Positions 44,274-52,995 of a stretch of 64,000 nt of DNA are shown piece after piece; within the stretch, counting starts at the first letter, position 1; each line of letters opens with the position of its first letter. This DNA is from an uncultured Collinsella sp. (GTDB lineage Bacteria; Actinomycetota; Coriobacteriia; Coriobacteriales; Coriobacteriaceae): positions 1-64,000 of the forward strand of contig CABUTR010000010.1 in the NCBI GenBank assembly GCA_902494555.1. Reading direction: 5' to 3'. Position numbers and translations under genes: made by a program. The notes under the pieces were generated by a model, which saw only the letters and a list, made by a program, of their open reading frames with translations, had not been told where the DNA came from and made no database searches.

Positions 44274-45413
44274 TTAGGAACGCTGCTGCGGCTTCCAGGA
44301 GCCCACGTTGGCGTCGTACTGATTCAGCGCGCTGTTGCCGCCCTGTGCGATGGGCGCCAGGATCTCGCTTTGGTGGGAACTCATCGACTCGCCATCGGGA
44401 ATGGCCAGCGAGATATCCCAGCTCTGGCAGATTACGTCGACGCGCTCATACATCCACTCGGCAAGCTGCTTTAAGTGGGCGATGTCATCCGCATAGACCG
44501 TATCGTCCTGATACTTAAGGTTGTTAAGCTCATCTTGCGTCTTTTTGATCTGGTCGCGCAGGGCGTAGGCACTCTGCGACAGCTCCTGACGGGTGGACAG
44601 CGGCGTTCGGAGATAACCGTTGTTAAAGGAATCGATGACCTCGCCGATCTGATCATTGTTGTACGACACAATGGTCTGATACAGGCTGTCGAGCTTGGTG
44701 TAGAGCTGGTCATCGGTCAGCACGGTATCTTCCTGGACCACCTCGGCAGAATCGTCCTGCTTGGTATCGTCCTCAGTCGCCTCGCCCTTTTGGCGCGTGG
44801 GGAAGGTCGTCTGCGCGGCCTGGCCAAACTGGTCATAGAAGCCAGGCATGACACCCATGGGATCGGCCGTCACGAACCAATACGCACCACCGCACACGAC
44901 GGCAAGGACCGCGATGATAATAAGCGGCTTGGGGATATGACGCTTGTGCTTGTGATAGGCGTCCTCGTCGGGATGCACCTTGCGCTTGGGTTTTTGAGCA
45001 TCGTCGTGCAGGGAAACCGGCGTGGGAATATCGACCTTGGGAATACCGAAATCCTTATCGAAAGCCGGCAGCACGCAGGTCTCATTGGGGTCGGCGGCGT
45101 CTGAGAGCACCGCAGCGGCAGAGGCCGGCGCATGAGGCACCTCGGTATCGATCTGCTCTTGCGTTAGGCGCGGAAAGCCCGCCGTGCGGCCCGCTGCCAG
45201 GTCGGATGCGGCCGCGTCCTCGGAGAGGATACCCGGAGCGGGGCGTCCGCATTTGGGGCACGTACGATCATGTGGAGAAAGACGGGCACCGCAGCCCTCA
45301 CAGAACACGAACTCGGTGTGCTCGGGACCATCGCCCGGACCCACATAGGCGTTGCAGTAGGGGCAGAACGAGGCGCCGTCCTCGATAGTCTTAAGGCAAT
45401 GCGGGCAGATCAC
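44274..45413 (-). CDS. Double zinc-ribbon protein with a membrane helix
   Basis: Four CxxC knuckles in the first 60 residues (CPHC, CPYC, CEGC, CPKC) form two zinc ribbons. A Pro/Asp-rich linker and a Lys/His-rich stretch follow, then one membrane helix (IPKPLIIIAVLAVVCGGAYW) near 168-190. About 190 residues with heptad-like helices lie after it, outside the cell if the ribbons are inside. The start is GTG 45413 (379 residues), with AGAGG five bases upstream; TTG 45443 would add ten residues. Function unknown. Confidence 0.8.
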   Translation of the reverse strand: MICPHCLKTIEDGASFCPYCNAYVGPGDGPEHTEFVFCEGCGARLSPHDRTCPKCGRPAPGILSEDAAASDLAAGRTAGFPRLTQEQIDTEVPHAPASAAAVLSDAADPNETCVLPAFDKDFGIPKVDIPTPVSLHDDAQKPKRKVHPDEDAYHKHKRHIPKPLIIIAVLAVVCGGAYWFVTADPMGVMPGFYDQFGQAAQTTFPTRQKGEATEDDTKQDDSAEVVQEDTVLTDDQLYTKLDSLYQTIVSYNNDQIGEVIDSFNNGYLRTPLSTRQELSQSAYALRDQIKKTQDELNNLKYQDDTVYADDIAHLKQLAEWMYERVDVICQSWDISLAIPDGESMSSHQSEILAPIAQGGNSALNQYDANVGSWKPQQRS

Positions 45414-45516
45414 GGCATCCTCTTTTCGAAGCAATTCAAACAATCGAGGTTAGAGCATAACATCGCCACGGCCCCACAGGAACAAGGCACCAATTCAACA
45501 TCGCCAGGGCGCGTAG

Positions 45517-48240
45517 CTACTTCTTCTTTTTGCTTGGCATCGAGACTTTGATGCCTTGGGCGGACTTGGTCACGCGAGAGCGCTTGGCTCCGGTACTCTT
45601 CTTTTTCTTGGGCTGGGCTTGGGCCACGCCCTCGAGTGCGCGGGCCTCGGCCTCGCGAGCGGTGCGATCTTCGCGACGCTGCGCCATGTCGGCGGCAACG
45701 CGCTTGGCAAAACGTTCGGCCGTCGAGCCCGTCGAGCTCACCTTGCCGCCACCGCGACCCAGGCGGACGCGCACACCGCGGCCAAAACCAGTTGCAGCAT
45801 GACGACGACGCGGCTTGAGCGAATCCATCATCGTGGCGAGCTTAAAAAACACCGAGCAGGTAAAGACTACAATGACAGCCAAGATAACCATCTGGCCCAT
45901 CGACAGGTTGGCAATGGACAGCAGCTCTGGGAATCCGATAACGCCCACCAGGATGCCGGCGACTACAAACACAAAGAGCACCACACGTAAGGGCGTGAGA
46001 GGTTGCGAGATGCGCCAGATCAGGCTGACGCTCGCCGCGCACGACGTAAGCAAGCACATCGTAGACAGCGTGAGCTGGCTAAAGCCAAACACGCGCGCCA
46101 CAAAGATATCGAGCGCCGCAGCCAAAATGACCGCAATCGACGCCGGCAGTGCACGCTTGAGTACGTTGGTCAAAAACGCACCCTTCACGCGAGCATTGTT
46201 GGGCTCCAGCCCCAACACAAAGCCCGGCGCGCCGATGCAGAAGAAGTTGATGAGCGTCATCTGGATGGGCTCGAAGGGGTACGGCGGCAGCGCGATGCAC
46301 AGCGCCGCCAGGCCCATCGAGAACAGTGTCTTGGTCAGGAACAGCGAGGCCGAACGCTGCAGGTTGTTGATGGAGCGACGCCCCTCGGCCACCACGGCGG
46401 GCATCGAGGCAAAGTCGTTGTCGACAAGTACGATCTCGGCCACGTTACGCGCGGCATCGGAGCCAGCCGCCATGGCCACGGAGCAGTCGGCCTCCTTAAG
46501 TGCCAGCACGTCGTTGACGCCGTCGCCCGTCATGGCCACGGTGTGCTCGCGGCGCTTGAGCGCCTGCACGAGCTCGCGCTTCTGCTGTGGGGTCACACGA
46601 CCAAAGACATGGTAGCGGTCCACTGCGGCATCGAGCTTGGCCGGCGTATCGAGCGTCATGGCGTCCACATAGGCGTCCGCCCCCGGCACGCCCACCACGC
46701 GCGCGATCGACGACACCGTACGCGGGTCGTCGCCACTGATCACGTTGAGGGTCACGCCCTGCTCGTTAAAGTAGCCGATGGTCTCGGCCGCCGAGGTACG
46801 AATCTCGTCGCGGATGGTCACAAATCCCACGGGCTCGGCCTCGCCCACCATATCCCCATCGGGCGTAAAGCCGTCCACGCGCGCCACCACGAGCACGCGG
46901 CAGGTATCGGCAAGCTCGGCGACACGGTTCTCGACCTGGGCAAACGCACGATCAGAGAGCACAAATTGCGCGGCGCCCATTACGTAGGAGCCCTGCGCAA
47001 AAGAAGCGCCGCTCCATTTTTTAGACGACGAGAATGGAATGACCGACAGCGGCTCGGACACCTCGACCGGGCGATCGGCGTAATAGTTGAGCAGCGCCTG
47101 GCAGGTCTCGTTGGCATCGGCCGAAGTCGCACGTGCGACGTTAGCCAGCGCAAAATCGAGCACTGTGGTATCGACGGGAACAGCCGCCTCGTCCGAGTCC
47201 ACGCCAAAGCCAACACCCTCAACCGGCAGCGGATACGTGCCCTCGACCTCCATACGTCCCGACGTGATGGTGCCCGTCTTGTCCAGGCACAGCACGTCGA
47301 CGCGCGCGAGCGTCTCGATGCAGTAGAGCTGCTGCGCGAGTACCTTGCGGCGCGCCAGACGCACCGTGGCGATGGCGAGCACCGACGAGGTCAGCAGCAC
47401 CAGGCCTTGCGGGATCATGCCCAGCAGGGCGCCCACCGTGGACAGCAGCGCCGACGAAGGCACATGACCAGCCAACAGCTCGGAGAAGCACCACGAAAGC
47501 GCGCTGTCGCCCGGGGTTCCCGCGGCATCCCACAGTTCGCTCACACTCGAGGCAAACAACGCCAAACCGAGCGGGATCATGATGATGCTCGCAAAACGCA
47601 CGATGGCGTTAAGCGCGTTCATGATCTCGGAATTGACCTTTTTGACGTACTTGGCCTCGTTATTAATTTTGGCCACGTAGTTGTCGGCGCCGACATGGAT
47701 CACGCGGGCGCGCAGCAGGCCCGAGTCGATAAAACTGCCGCTCATGAGCTCGGAGCCGGGCTGCTTCTTAATAAGGTCGCTCTCGCCCGTCAGCAGGCTC
47801 TCGTTCACGAGCGCCTCGCCGGAAACCACCACGGCGTCAGCGGGAATCTGGTCGCCGCGCCCCAGGCGGATGATGTCGTCGAGCACGATCTGGTCCAAGT
47901 CGAGCTCCACCTCGGCACCGTCGCGCACCGCGATGGCCTTCTTAGAGGTCAGCAGCGTGAGCTTATCGACCATCTTCTTGGACCGCATGGACTGGATGAC
48001 GCCAATAGCGGTATTGAGGAACACCACAAACAGGAACGTCAGGTTCTTAAACGAACCGGTCAAAATGACCAGGAACGCCAAGATCACGTTGATCAAATTG
48101 AACAGCGTGCAGAGGTTCTCGATGATGAGCTCTTTGACCGACTTGGTCTTGAGCTCCATGTTGCGGTTGATCTTACCGGCGGCGATGCGCTCCTCGACCT
48201 CGGCGGTCGAGAGTCCGCGCTCGATATCCGTTGCTGCCAT
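45517..48240 (-). CDS. P-type cation-transporting ATPase, CtpE-like
   Basis: ATP-driven cation pump. Visible are the actuator-domain TGES (about 151-154), MIPQGLVLLTSSVLAI (the membrane ion-binding PxGL segment, near 276-290), the phosphorylated DKTGT (320-324), and TGDGVNDVLALKEADCSVAM. About ten membrane helices are predicted. The lack of metal-binding Cys motifs and the PQGLVLLTS segment resemble mycobacterial CtpE, a Ca2+ importer. Calcium as substrate is inference. The last 100 residues are a long Lys/Arg-rich tail. ATG 48240 has GGGA six bases upstream. Confidence 0.88.
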   Translation of the reverse strand: MAATDIERGLSTAEVEERIAAGKINRNMELKTKSVKELIIENLCTLFNLINVILAFLVILTGSFKNLTFLFVVFLNTAIGVIQSMRSKKMVDKLTLLTSKKAIAVRDGAEVELDLDQIVLDDIIRLGRGDQIPADAVVVSGEALVNESLLTGESDLIKKQPGSELMSGSFIDSGLLRARVIHVGADNYVAKINNEAKYVKKVNSEIMNALNAIVRFASIIMIPLGLALFASSVSELWDAAGTPGDSALSWCFSELLAGHVPSSALLSTVGALLGMIPQGLVLLTSSVLAIATVRLARRKVLAQQLYCIETLARVDVLCLDKTGTITSGRMEVEGTYPLPVEGVGFGVDSDEAAVPVDTTVLDFALANVARATSADANETCQALLNYYADRPVEVSEPLSVIPFSSSKKWSGASFAQGSYVMGAAQFVLSDRAFAQVENRVAELADTCRVLVVARVDGFTPDGDMVGEAEPVGFVTIRDEIRTSAAETIGYFNEQGVTLNVISGDDPRTVSSIARVVGVPGADAYVDAMTLDTPAKLDAAVDRYHVFGRVTPQQKRELVQALKRREHTVAMTGDGVNDVLALKEADCSVAMAAGSDAARNVAEIVLVDNDFASMPAVVAEGRRSINNLQRSASLFLTKTLFSMGLAALCIALPPYPFEPIQMTLINFFCIGAPGFVLGLEPNNARVKGAFLTNVLKRALPASIAVILAAALDIFVARVFGFSQLTLSTMCLLTSCAASVSLIWRISQPLTPLRVVLFVFVVAGILVGVIGFPELLSIANLSMGQMVILAVIVVFTCSVFFKLATMMDSLKPRRRHAATGFGRGVRVRLGRGGGKVSSTGSTAERFAKRVAADMAQRREDRTAREAEARALEGVAQAQPKKKKSTGAKRSRVTKSAQGIKVSMPSKKKK

Positions 48241-48271
48241 ACCACGTCCCATCACGTCGCGTCGGTATAAG

Positions 48272-48305
48272 AAAAACCGCCCGGACCATGCGAGGTTCGG
48301 ACGGT
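48272..48305 (-). terminator. Terminator after tRNA-Arg(CCG)
   Basis: ACCGCCCGGACC (48276-48287) and GGTTCGGACGGT (48294-48305) form a 12-pair stem with one mismatch and one wobble. On the minus strand the U-run reads TTTTTC. It lies just after the tRNA and just before the P-type ATPase gene. Confidence 0.85.
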
Positions 48306-48316
48306 CTTACGTTCGA

Positions 48317-48393
48317 TGGTGCCCCATGTTGGATTCGAACCAACGGCCTTCTGCTCCGGAGGCAGACGCTCTAATCCCCTGAGCTAATAGGGC
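48317..48393 (-). tRNA. tRNA-Arg (anticodon CCG)
   Basis: Full cloverleaf on the minus strand, 77 bases with an encoded CCA. The acceptor stem is GCCCTAT/ATGGGGC (one G-U pair). The D-arm has TAGCTCAGGGGATTAGAGC. The anticodon stem is TCTGC/GCAGA with loop CTCCGGA, and the T-arm is GTTGG-TTCGAAT-CCAAC. The anticodon CCG reads CGG. Confidence 0.97.
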
Positions 48394-48404
48394 CAACGTT
48401 TGGC

Positions 48405-48434
48405 ATTATACCCAAGTGCACCACGGGCTATCAA
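48405..48434 (-). promoter_or_regulatory. tRNA-Arg(CCG) promoter
   Basis: TTGATA (minus strand, 48429-48434) and TATAAT (48405-48410) are spaced by 18 bases, ending 12 bases before the mature tRNA 5' end. Confidence 0.85.
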
Positions 48435-48486
48435 AATAAAAGAAAAAGCTTTGCAATTACGTGGGAGACGCGGTGCAACGGCCCAC

Positions 48487-48516
48487 TTTAGAAGGCAAAA
48501 GCGAGTCAGATAGTAT
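48487..48516 (+). promoter_or_regulatory. aro cluster promoter
   Basis: TTTAGA (48487-48492) and TAGTAT (48511-48516) are spaced by 18 bases. The predicted start is near 48523-48525, right at the ATG of the possible leader peptide. Confidence 0.5.
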
Positions 48517-48524
48517 AAACTTTC

Positions 48525-48587
48525 ATGCACCATATATACACGGCTCGCGATGCGGGCCGTTTTTGCAAAAGTTATCCATCGAGGTGA
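48525..48587 (+). CDS. Possible leader peptide of the aro cluster
   Basis: A 20-codon frame starts eight bases after the -10 box and ends with TGA ten bases before the aroF ATG. It encodes MHHIYTARDAGRFCKSYPSR, with two Tyr and one Phe. It has no Shine-Dalgarno, so it would have to be translated leaderless. It spans the hairpin at 48540-48564. Real translation is unproven. Confidence 0.3.
   Translation: MHHIYTARDAGRFCKSYPSR
48540..48564 (+). terminator. Hairpin with U-run upstream of aroF (possible attenuator)
   Basis: ACGGCTCGC (48540-48548) and GCGGGCCGT (48552-48560) form a nine-pair stem with a three-base loop and one wobble pair, followed by TTTT. It lies between the promoter and aroF, in the direction of the aro genes, so it could end transcription early. 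Confidence 0.65.
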
Positions 48588-48597
48588 GAGGCACACC

Positions 48598-49620
48598 ATG
48601 ATTGCAATTTTAAAGCAGAGCGCCAGCGACGAGGCCGTAAGCCATATCGTCAGCTGGATTGAGAAAAAGGGTCTGAAGACCGATGTCTCGCGCGGCGAGA
48701 ACGAGACGATCATCGGCCTGGTGGGCGATACGACCAAGATCGACCCGTTCCTGCTCGAGTCCATGGATGTCGTCGAGCGCGTGCAGCGCGTCTCCGAGCC
48801 GTTCAAGCGCGCAAATCGCAAGTTCCACCCCGAGGACTCCGTCATCGACTGCGGCCACGGCGTCAAGATCGGCGGCGACCAGTTCCAAGTCATCGCCGGC
48901 CCCTGCTCCGTCGAGGGCGAGAACCTCATCCGCATCGCACGCCGCGTAAAGGCCGCCGGCGCCACGATGCTGCGCGGCGGTGCCTACAAGCCCCGCACCT
49001 CCCCCTACGCCTACCAGGGCATGGGCCCCGCCGGCCTCGACCTGCTGTGCGAGGCGTCTGCCGAGCTCGACATGCCGATCGTCACCGAGATCATGGACCC
49101 ACGCGACGTGCAGGTCTTCTTGGACAAGAAGATCGACGTCATGCAGATCGGCGCCCGCAACGCCCAGAACTTCCCCCTGCTCAAGGAGGTCGGCAAGACC
49201 CAGACCCCGATCCTGCTCAAGCGCGGCATGTCCGGCACGATCGATGAGCTGCTCATGGCCGCCGAGTACATCATGAGCGAGGGCAACGACAACGTCATCC
49301 TGTGCGAGCGCGGCATCCGCACCTTCGAAACCCGCACCCGCAACACCTTCGACCTCAACGCCGTGCCGGTGCTGCACCACCTGTCGCACCTGCCCGTCGT
49401 CGCCGATCCCAGCCACGCTACCGGCTACACCCGCTACGTTGAGCCCATGGCGCTCGCCGCGACCGCCTGCGGCGCCAACGGCCTGGAGATCGAGGTCCAC
49501 GACGAGCCGAGCCGCGCCTGGTCCGACGGCGCCCAGGCCCTCACCCCCGATCAGTTCGACGACACCATGCGCCGCATCCGAGCCATCCGCGAGGTTGTCT
49601 GCCAAGAGACCATGGAGTAG
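48598..49620 (+). CDS. aroF: 3-deoxy-7-phosphoheptulonate synthase (type I-beta)
   Basis: First shikimate step, joining PEP and erythrose 4-phosphate. The 340-residue protein has a ferredoxin-like N-terminal regulatory domain (about 1-75, start MIAILKQSASDEAVSHIVSW). The barrel follows: AGPCSVEGENLIRIARRVKA, RGGAYKPRTSPYAYQGMG, and the end PVVADPSHATGYTRYVEPMA. This N-terminal domain is the feedback-control domain in Thermotoga-type enzymes, suggesting Tyr or Phe inhibition here. ATG 48598 has AGAGG six bases upstream. First of eight aro genes. Confidence 0.96.
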   Translation: MIAILKQSASDEAVSHIVSWIEKKGLKTDVSRGENETIIGLVGDTTKIDPFLLESMDVVERVQRVSEPFKRANRKFHPEDSVIDCGHGVKIGGDQFQVIAGPCSVEGENLIRIARRVKAAGATMLRGGAYKPRTSPYAYQGMGPAGLDLLCEASAELDMPIVTEIMDPRDVQVFLDKKIDVMQIGARNAQNFPLLKEVGKTQTPILLKRGMSGTIDELLMAAEYIMSEGNDNVILCERGIRTFETRTRNTFDLNAVPVLHHLSHLPVVADPSHATGYTRYVEPMALAATACGANGLEIEVHDEPSRAWSDGAQALTPDQFDDTMRRIRAIREVVCQETME

Positions 49621-49623
49621 CCC

Positions 49624-50538
49624 ATGGGTACGGTGAGAAACGCGCGCGTTAACCAGGGCGGCCCCAAGTGCGCCGGCATCGTCGGCCTTGGCCTCATCGG
49701 CGGTAGCTTTGCCCGCGGCTATGCGCAGGCGGGCGTCCGCGTGCTGGCCTGGGACCCCGATGACGATGTCATGACGGCCGCCAGCATGGGCACTGTCGCC
49801 GGAGAGCTCAACGACAAGACACTCGGCGAATGCGACATCATCGTCCTGGCTTGCTACCCCGAGGCCTGCATCGAGTGGCTCGAGGAGCATGCCCAGGCAC
49901 TCGCCGACGCCACCGACACCGAGGCCATTATGGGCCCCGTGGTGATCGACACGGTGGGCGTCAAGGGCATCGTGTGCGAGCGCGCCTTTGAGCTTGCCCG
50001 CGAGCACGGCTTTTACTTTGTGGGCGCGCACCCCATGGCGGGCACGCAGTACTCGGGCTATGCGCACTCCCGCGCCGACCTGTTCCAGGGCGCGCCGCTC
50101 GTGCTCGTGCCGCCCGCGGTGGACGATGCACTCAAACTGGAGCTTTTGGGCCAGGTGCGCGAGATGGTGCGCCCCTTGGGCTTTGGCAAGTTCAGCGTGA
50201 CCAGCGCCGCCGAGCACGACCGCGTCATCGCCTTCACGAGCCAGCTTGCGCACGTGGTGTCCAACGCCTACGTAAAGAGCCCGACCGCCCAGGTCCACCA
50301 CGGCTTTTCGGCCGGTAGCTACCGCGATCTCACCCGCGTGGCGCACCTCAACCCGCAAATGTGGTCCGAGCTCATGATCGACGACGCCGACGCGCTCGCC
50401 TTCGAGATCGACCATCTGATCGAGTCGCTTGGCGCCTACAGCCGAGCGCTCAAGGACCGCGACCAGCGCTATCTGGAGAATCTTCTTGCCGAGGGCGACC
50501 GCATTAAGCGTGCACTCGACGACGAGGCCTCCCACTAG
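49624..50538 (+). CDS. tyrA: Prephenate dehydrogenase
   Basis: Oxidative decarboxylation of prephenate to 4-hydroxyphenylpyruvate. The 304-residue protein has the NAD-binding IVGLGLIGGSFARGYAQAGV, then VVIDTVGVKGIVCERA. The substrate-binding part has FVGAHPMAGTQYSGYAHSRA and the C-terminal helices FTSQLAHVVSNAYVK. No ACT domain is seen, so feedback control may rest on aroF. It starts three bases after aroF. Confidence 0.94.
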   Translation: MGTVRNARVNQGGPKCAGIVGLGLIGGSFARGYAQAGVRVLAWDPDDDVMTAASMGTVAGELNDKTLGECDIIVLACYPEACIEWLEEHAQALADATDTEAIMGPVVIDTVGVKGIVCERAFELAREHGFYFVGAHPMAGTQYSGYAHSRADLFQGAPLVLVPPAVDDALKLELLGQVREMVRPLGFGKFSVTSAAEHDRVIAFTSQLAHVVSNAYVKSPTAQVHHGFSAGSYRDLTRVAHLNPQMWSELMIDDADALAFEIDHLIESLGAYSRALKDRDQRYLENLLAEGDRIKRALDDEASH

Positions 50539-50574
50539 ACCACCCATCACGCCAGGTCGAAAGGACCGAAGCTT

Positions 50575-51681
50575 ATGGCGATTACCATCGATATCGACAC
50601 TGCACGCCCCTACCAGGTGCATGTTGGCACGTTTTTGCTGGAGCAGGCGGGACCGCTCGTGCGCGCCACTGCCGGCGGCACCAAGGCCGTCATCGTGACG
50701 GACACCAACGTGGGCCCGCTCTACCATATGCCCGTTAAGCAGAGCCTTGAGGCGTCAGGCTACGAGGTGAGCATCTGCACCTTCGAGGCCGGCGAGGCCC
50801 ATAAGCGCGCTGAAACCTATGTTGCCATTTTGGAGTTTGTGGCCGAGCACGAGCTTTCGCGCTCCGACGTGATCGTGGCACTCGGCGGCGGCGTCGTGGG
50901 CGACGTGGCGGGCTTTGTGGCCGCCACCTACATGCGCGGCTGCAAGTTTGTGCAGATCCCGACGAGCCTGCTCGCCATGGTGGATTCGTCGGTAGGCGGC
51001 AAGACGGCCATCGACCTGGCCGCCGGCAAGAACTTGGCCGGCGCCTTTTGGCAGCCGAGCGTGGTTATCGCCGACGTGGGGTGCCTGGCCACCCTCACAC
51101 CCGAGCAGTTCGCCGACGGCTGCGGCGAGGTCGTCAAGCACGCCGTGATCGCCGACCCGGAGCTTTTCACCGAGCTGGAGAAGACCCCGCTCACGCTGGA
51201 GCTGCTCAACCGCGATGTGGCCCGCGTAGCGCTCATCATCGCCCGCAACATCGACATCAAGCGCGCCGTAGTCGTCGCCGACGAGCGCGAAACCAACCAG
51301 CGCAAGCTGCTCAACTTTGGACACAGCGCCGGACACGCCGTCGAGGCCTGCGAGCACTTTGAGCTCGGACACGGCAACTGCGTGTCGATCGGCATGGGCA
51401 TCATCACGCGCGCCGCAGCCCTGCACGGCGTCTGCGACGCCGAGCTGCCCGGACGTATTGAGGAGCTTTGTGCACGCCACGGTCTCAAGACCCGCTGTGA
51501 CCTAGATGCCGATGCCGTCTTTGCCGAGGCGCTGCACGACAAGAAGCGCGCGGGCGACACCATCGACCTGGTGATTCCGCACGGCATTGGCCGCTGCAGC
51601 ATCGACCGCACGCCGCTTTCCACTTTCCACGAACTCATTGCCGAAGGCCTCGGCCAGAAGGGAGACGCATCCGCATGCTAG
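50575..51681 (+). CDS. aroB: 3-dehydroquinate synthase
   Basis: Second shikimate step, an NAD- and metal-dependent cyclisation. The 368-residue protein has VALGGGVVGDVAGFVAATYM, then IPTSLLAMVDSSVGGKTAID, GCGEVVKHAVI, and the metal-ligand segment LLNFGHSAGHAVEACEHFEL. ATG 50575 has a Shine-Dalgarno-like AAAGGACCGAAG upstream. Its end overlaps aroA by seven bases. Confidence 0.97.
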   Translation: MAITIDIDTARPYQVHVGTFLLEQAGPLVRATAGGTKAVIVTDTNVGPLYHMPVKQSLEASGYEVSICTFEAGEAHKRAETYVAILEFVAEHELSRSDVIVALGGGVVGDVAGFVAATYMRGCKFVQIPTSLLAMVDSSVGGKTAIDLAAGKNLAGAFWQPSVVIADVGCLATLTPEQFADGCGEVVKHAVIADPELFTELEKTPLTLELLNRDVARVALIIARNIDIKRAVVVADERETNQRKLLNFGHSAGHAVEACEHFELGHGNCVSIGMGIITRAAALHGVCDAELPGRIEELCARHGLKTRCDLDADAVFAEALHDKKRAGDTIDLVIPHGIGRCSIDRTPLSTFHELIAEGLGQKGDASAC

Positions 51682-52994
51682 CCCGCATCGCCCCGTCCCC
51701 ACTTAAGGGCACCGTTCCCGCCATCGCGTCCAAGTCGATGGCGCACCGCCTGATCATCTGCGCTGCGCTTGCCAACGGCGAGACGCACGTTACCTGCAAC
51801 ACTACCTGCGCCGATATCGAGGCCACGGTGCGCTGTCTCACGGCCCTGGGCGCTCGCATCGAGACCGTCGAGGATGGCTTCCAGGTCCACCCCGCCATGA
51901 AGAGTGTTGAGTTTGGCCTGCTCAAGGCCCTTGCCGGCGGCACGCTCGACTGCGGCGAGAGCGGCTCCACGCTGCGCTTTATGCTGCCCGTCGCCTGCGC
52001 GCTGGGCGCAGAAGCAACTTTTGTGGGTCAGGGACGCTTGGGCGCCCGTCCGCTGTCCCCGCTCTCGGACGAGATCATCGCCGCCGGTTGCGACCTGCAG
52101 GGCCTGGGCGGTTTTCCGCTCAAGACGAGCGGACGCATGCGCCCGGGCACCTTTGTGCTGCCGGGTAACGTGAGTTCGCAGTACATCTCGGGCCTGCTGC
52201 TGGCGGCCCCGCTTTTGGCCCAGCCCTCCTGCGTGCAGGTAACCGGCCTTATCGAGAGCCGCCCCTACATCAACCTGACGATCCAGGCCATGAAGGCCTT
52301 TGGCGTCGAGGTCAACGTCGAGCGTATTCCCGCCCGGGACGGCCAGCCCGAGGTCACGAACTTCCGCGTGAGCAGTGGCTCGTATCGCACGCCCGGCAGC
52401 GTGGCCGTCGAGGGTGATTGGTCCAATGCGGCCTTTTGGCTGTGTGCCGGCGCCATCGGCTCCGACCCCATCACTGTGGAAGGCGTGTCGCTGAGCTCCG
52501 CACAGGGCGACCGCAACGTGCTCGCCGCGCTTTCGCGCTTTGGTGCCCGCATCGTGCGCTCCACCAACGCCGCCACCGTGCAGTCCGACAAGCTCGCCGG
52601 CTTTGAGATGAGCGCCCACGACATTCCCGACCTGGTACCCGTTATCTCGGCCGTGGCCTCGCTGGCACAGGGCCGCACCTTTATCCGCGATTGCGCCCGT
52701 CTGCGCATCAAGGAATCCGACCGCCTGGTCACCACCACCCGCGAGCTCACCGCGCTGGGCGCGCAGGTGCGCATTGCCGGCGATGACCTCATCATCAAGG
52801 GTGTCGATGCCTTTACCGGCGGCGAGGTCGATTCGCACAACGACCATCGCATCGCCATGATGGCCGCCATCGCCGCGAGCCGTGCCACCGGCGAGGTCGT
52901 GATCCACGGCGCCGAGGCCGTCAACAAGTCCTATCCCGATTTCTTCGACCACTACCGCCTGTTGGGCGGCAAGGTCACGCTCGAGGAGGAATAG
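51675..52994 (+). CDS. aroA: 3-phosphoshikimate 1-carboxyvinyltransferase (EPSP synthase)
   Basis: Transfers the enolpyruvyl group to shikimate 3-phosphate. The 439-residue protein has the SKSMAHRLIICAALANGETH segment and CGESGSTLRFMLPVACALGA. VSSQYISGLLLAAPL follows, then RIKESDRLVTTTRELTALGA and DSHNDHRIAMMAAIAA. The first segment has SKSMAHR and GESGSTLRF where many family members have SKS and NSGT. The ATG lies inside the aroB end, with AAGGGAGA nine bases upstream. Confidence 0.97.
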   Translation: MLARIAPSPLKGTVPAIASKSMAHRLIICAALANGETHVTCNTTCADIEATVRCLTALGARIETVEDGFQVHPAMKSVEFGLLKALAGGTLDCGESGSTLRFMLPVACALGAEATFVGQGRLGARPLSPLSDEIIAAGCDLQGLGGFPLKTSGRMRPGTFVLPGNVSSQYISGLLLAAPLLAQPSCVQVTGLIESRPYINLTIQAMKAFGVEVNVERIPARDGQPEVTNFRVSSGSYRTPGSVAVEGDWSNAAFWLCAGAIGSDPITVEGVSLSSAQGDRNVLAALSRFGARIVRSTNAATVQSDKLAGFEMSAHDIPDLVPVISAVASLAQGRTFIRDCARLRIKESDRLVTTTRELTALGAQVRIAGDDLIIKGVDAFTGGEVDSHNDHRIAMMAAIAASRATGEVVIHGAEAVNKSYPDFFDHYRLLGGKVTLEEE

Positions 52995-52995
52995 C

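Noticed and set aside
46003..48270. 755-codon open frame opposite the P-type ATPase
   Set aside because: Arg/His-rich antisense shadow; the P-type ATPase motifs fix the coding strand.
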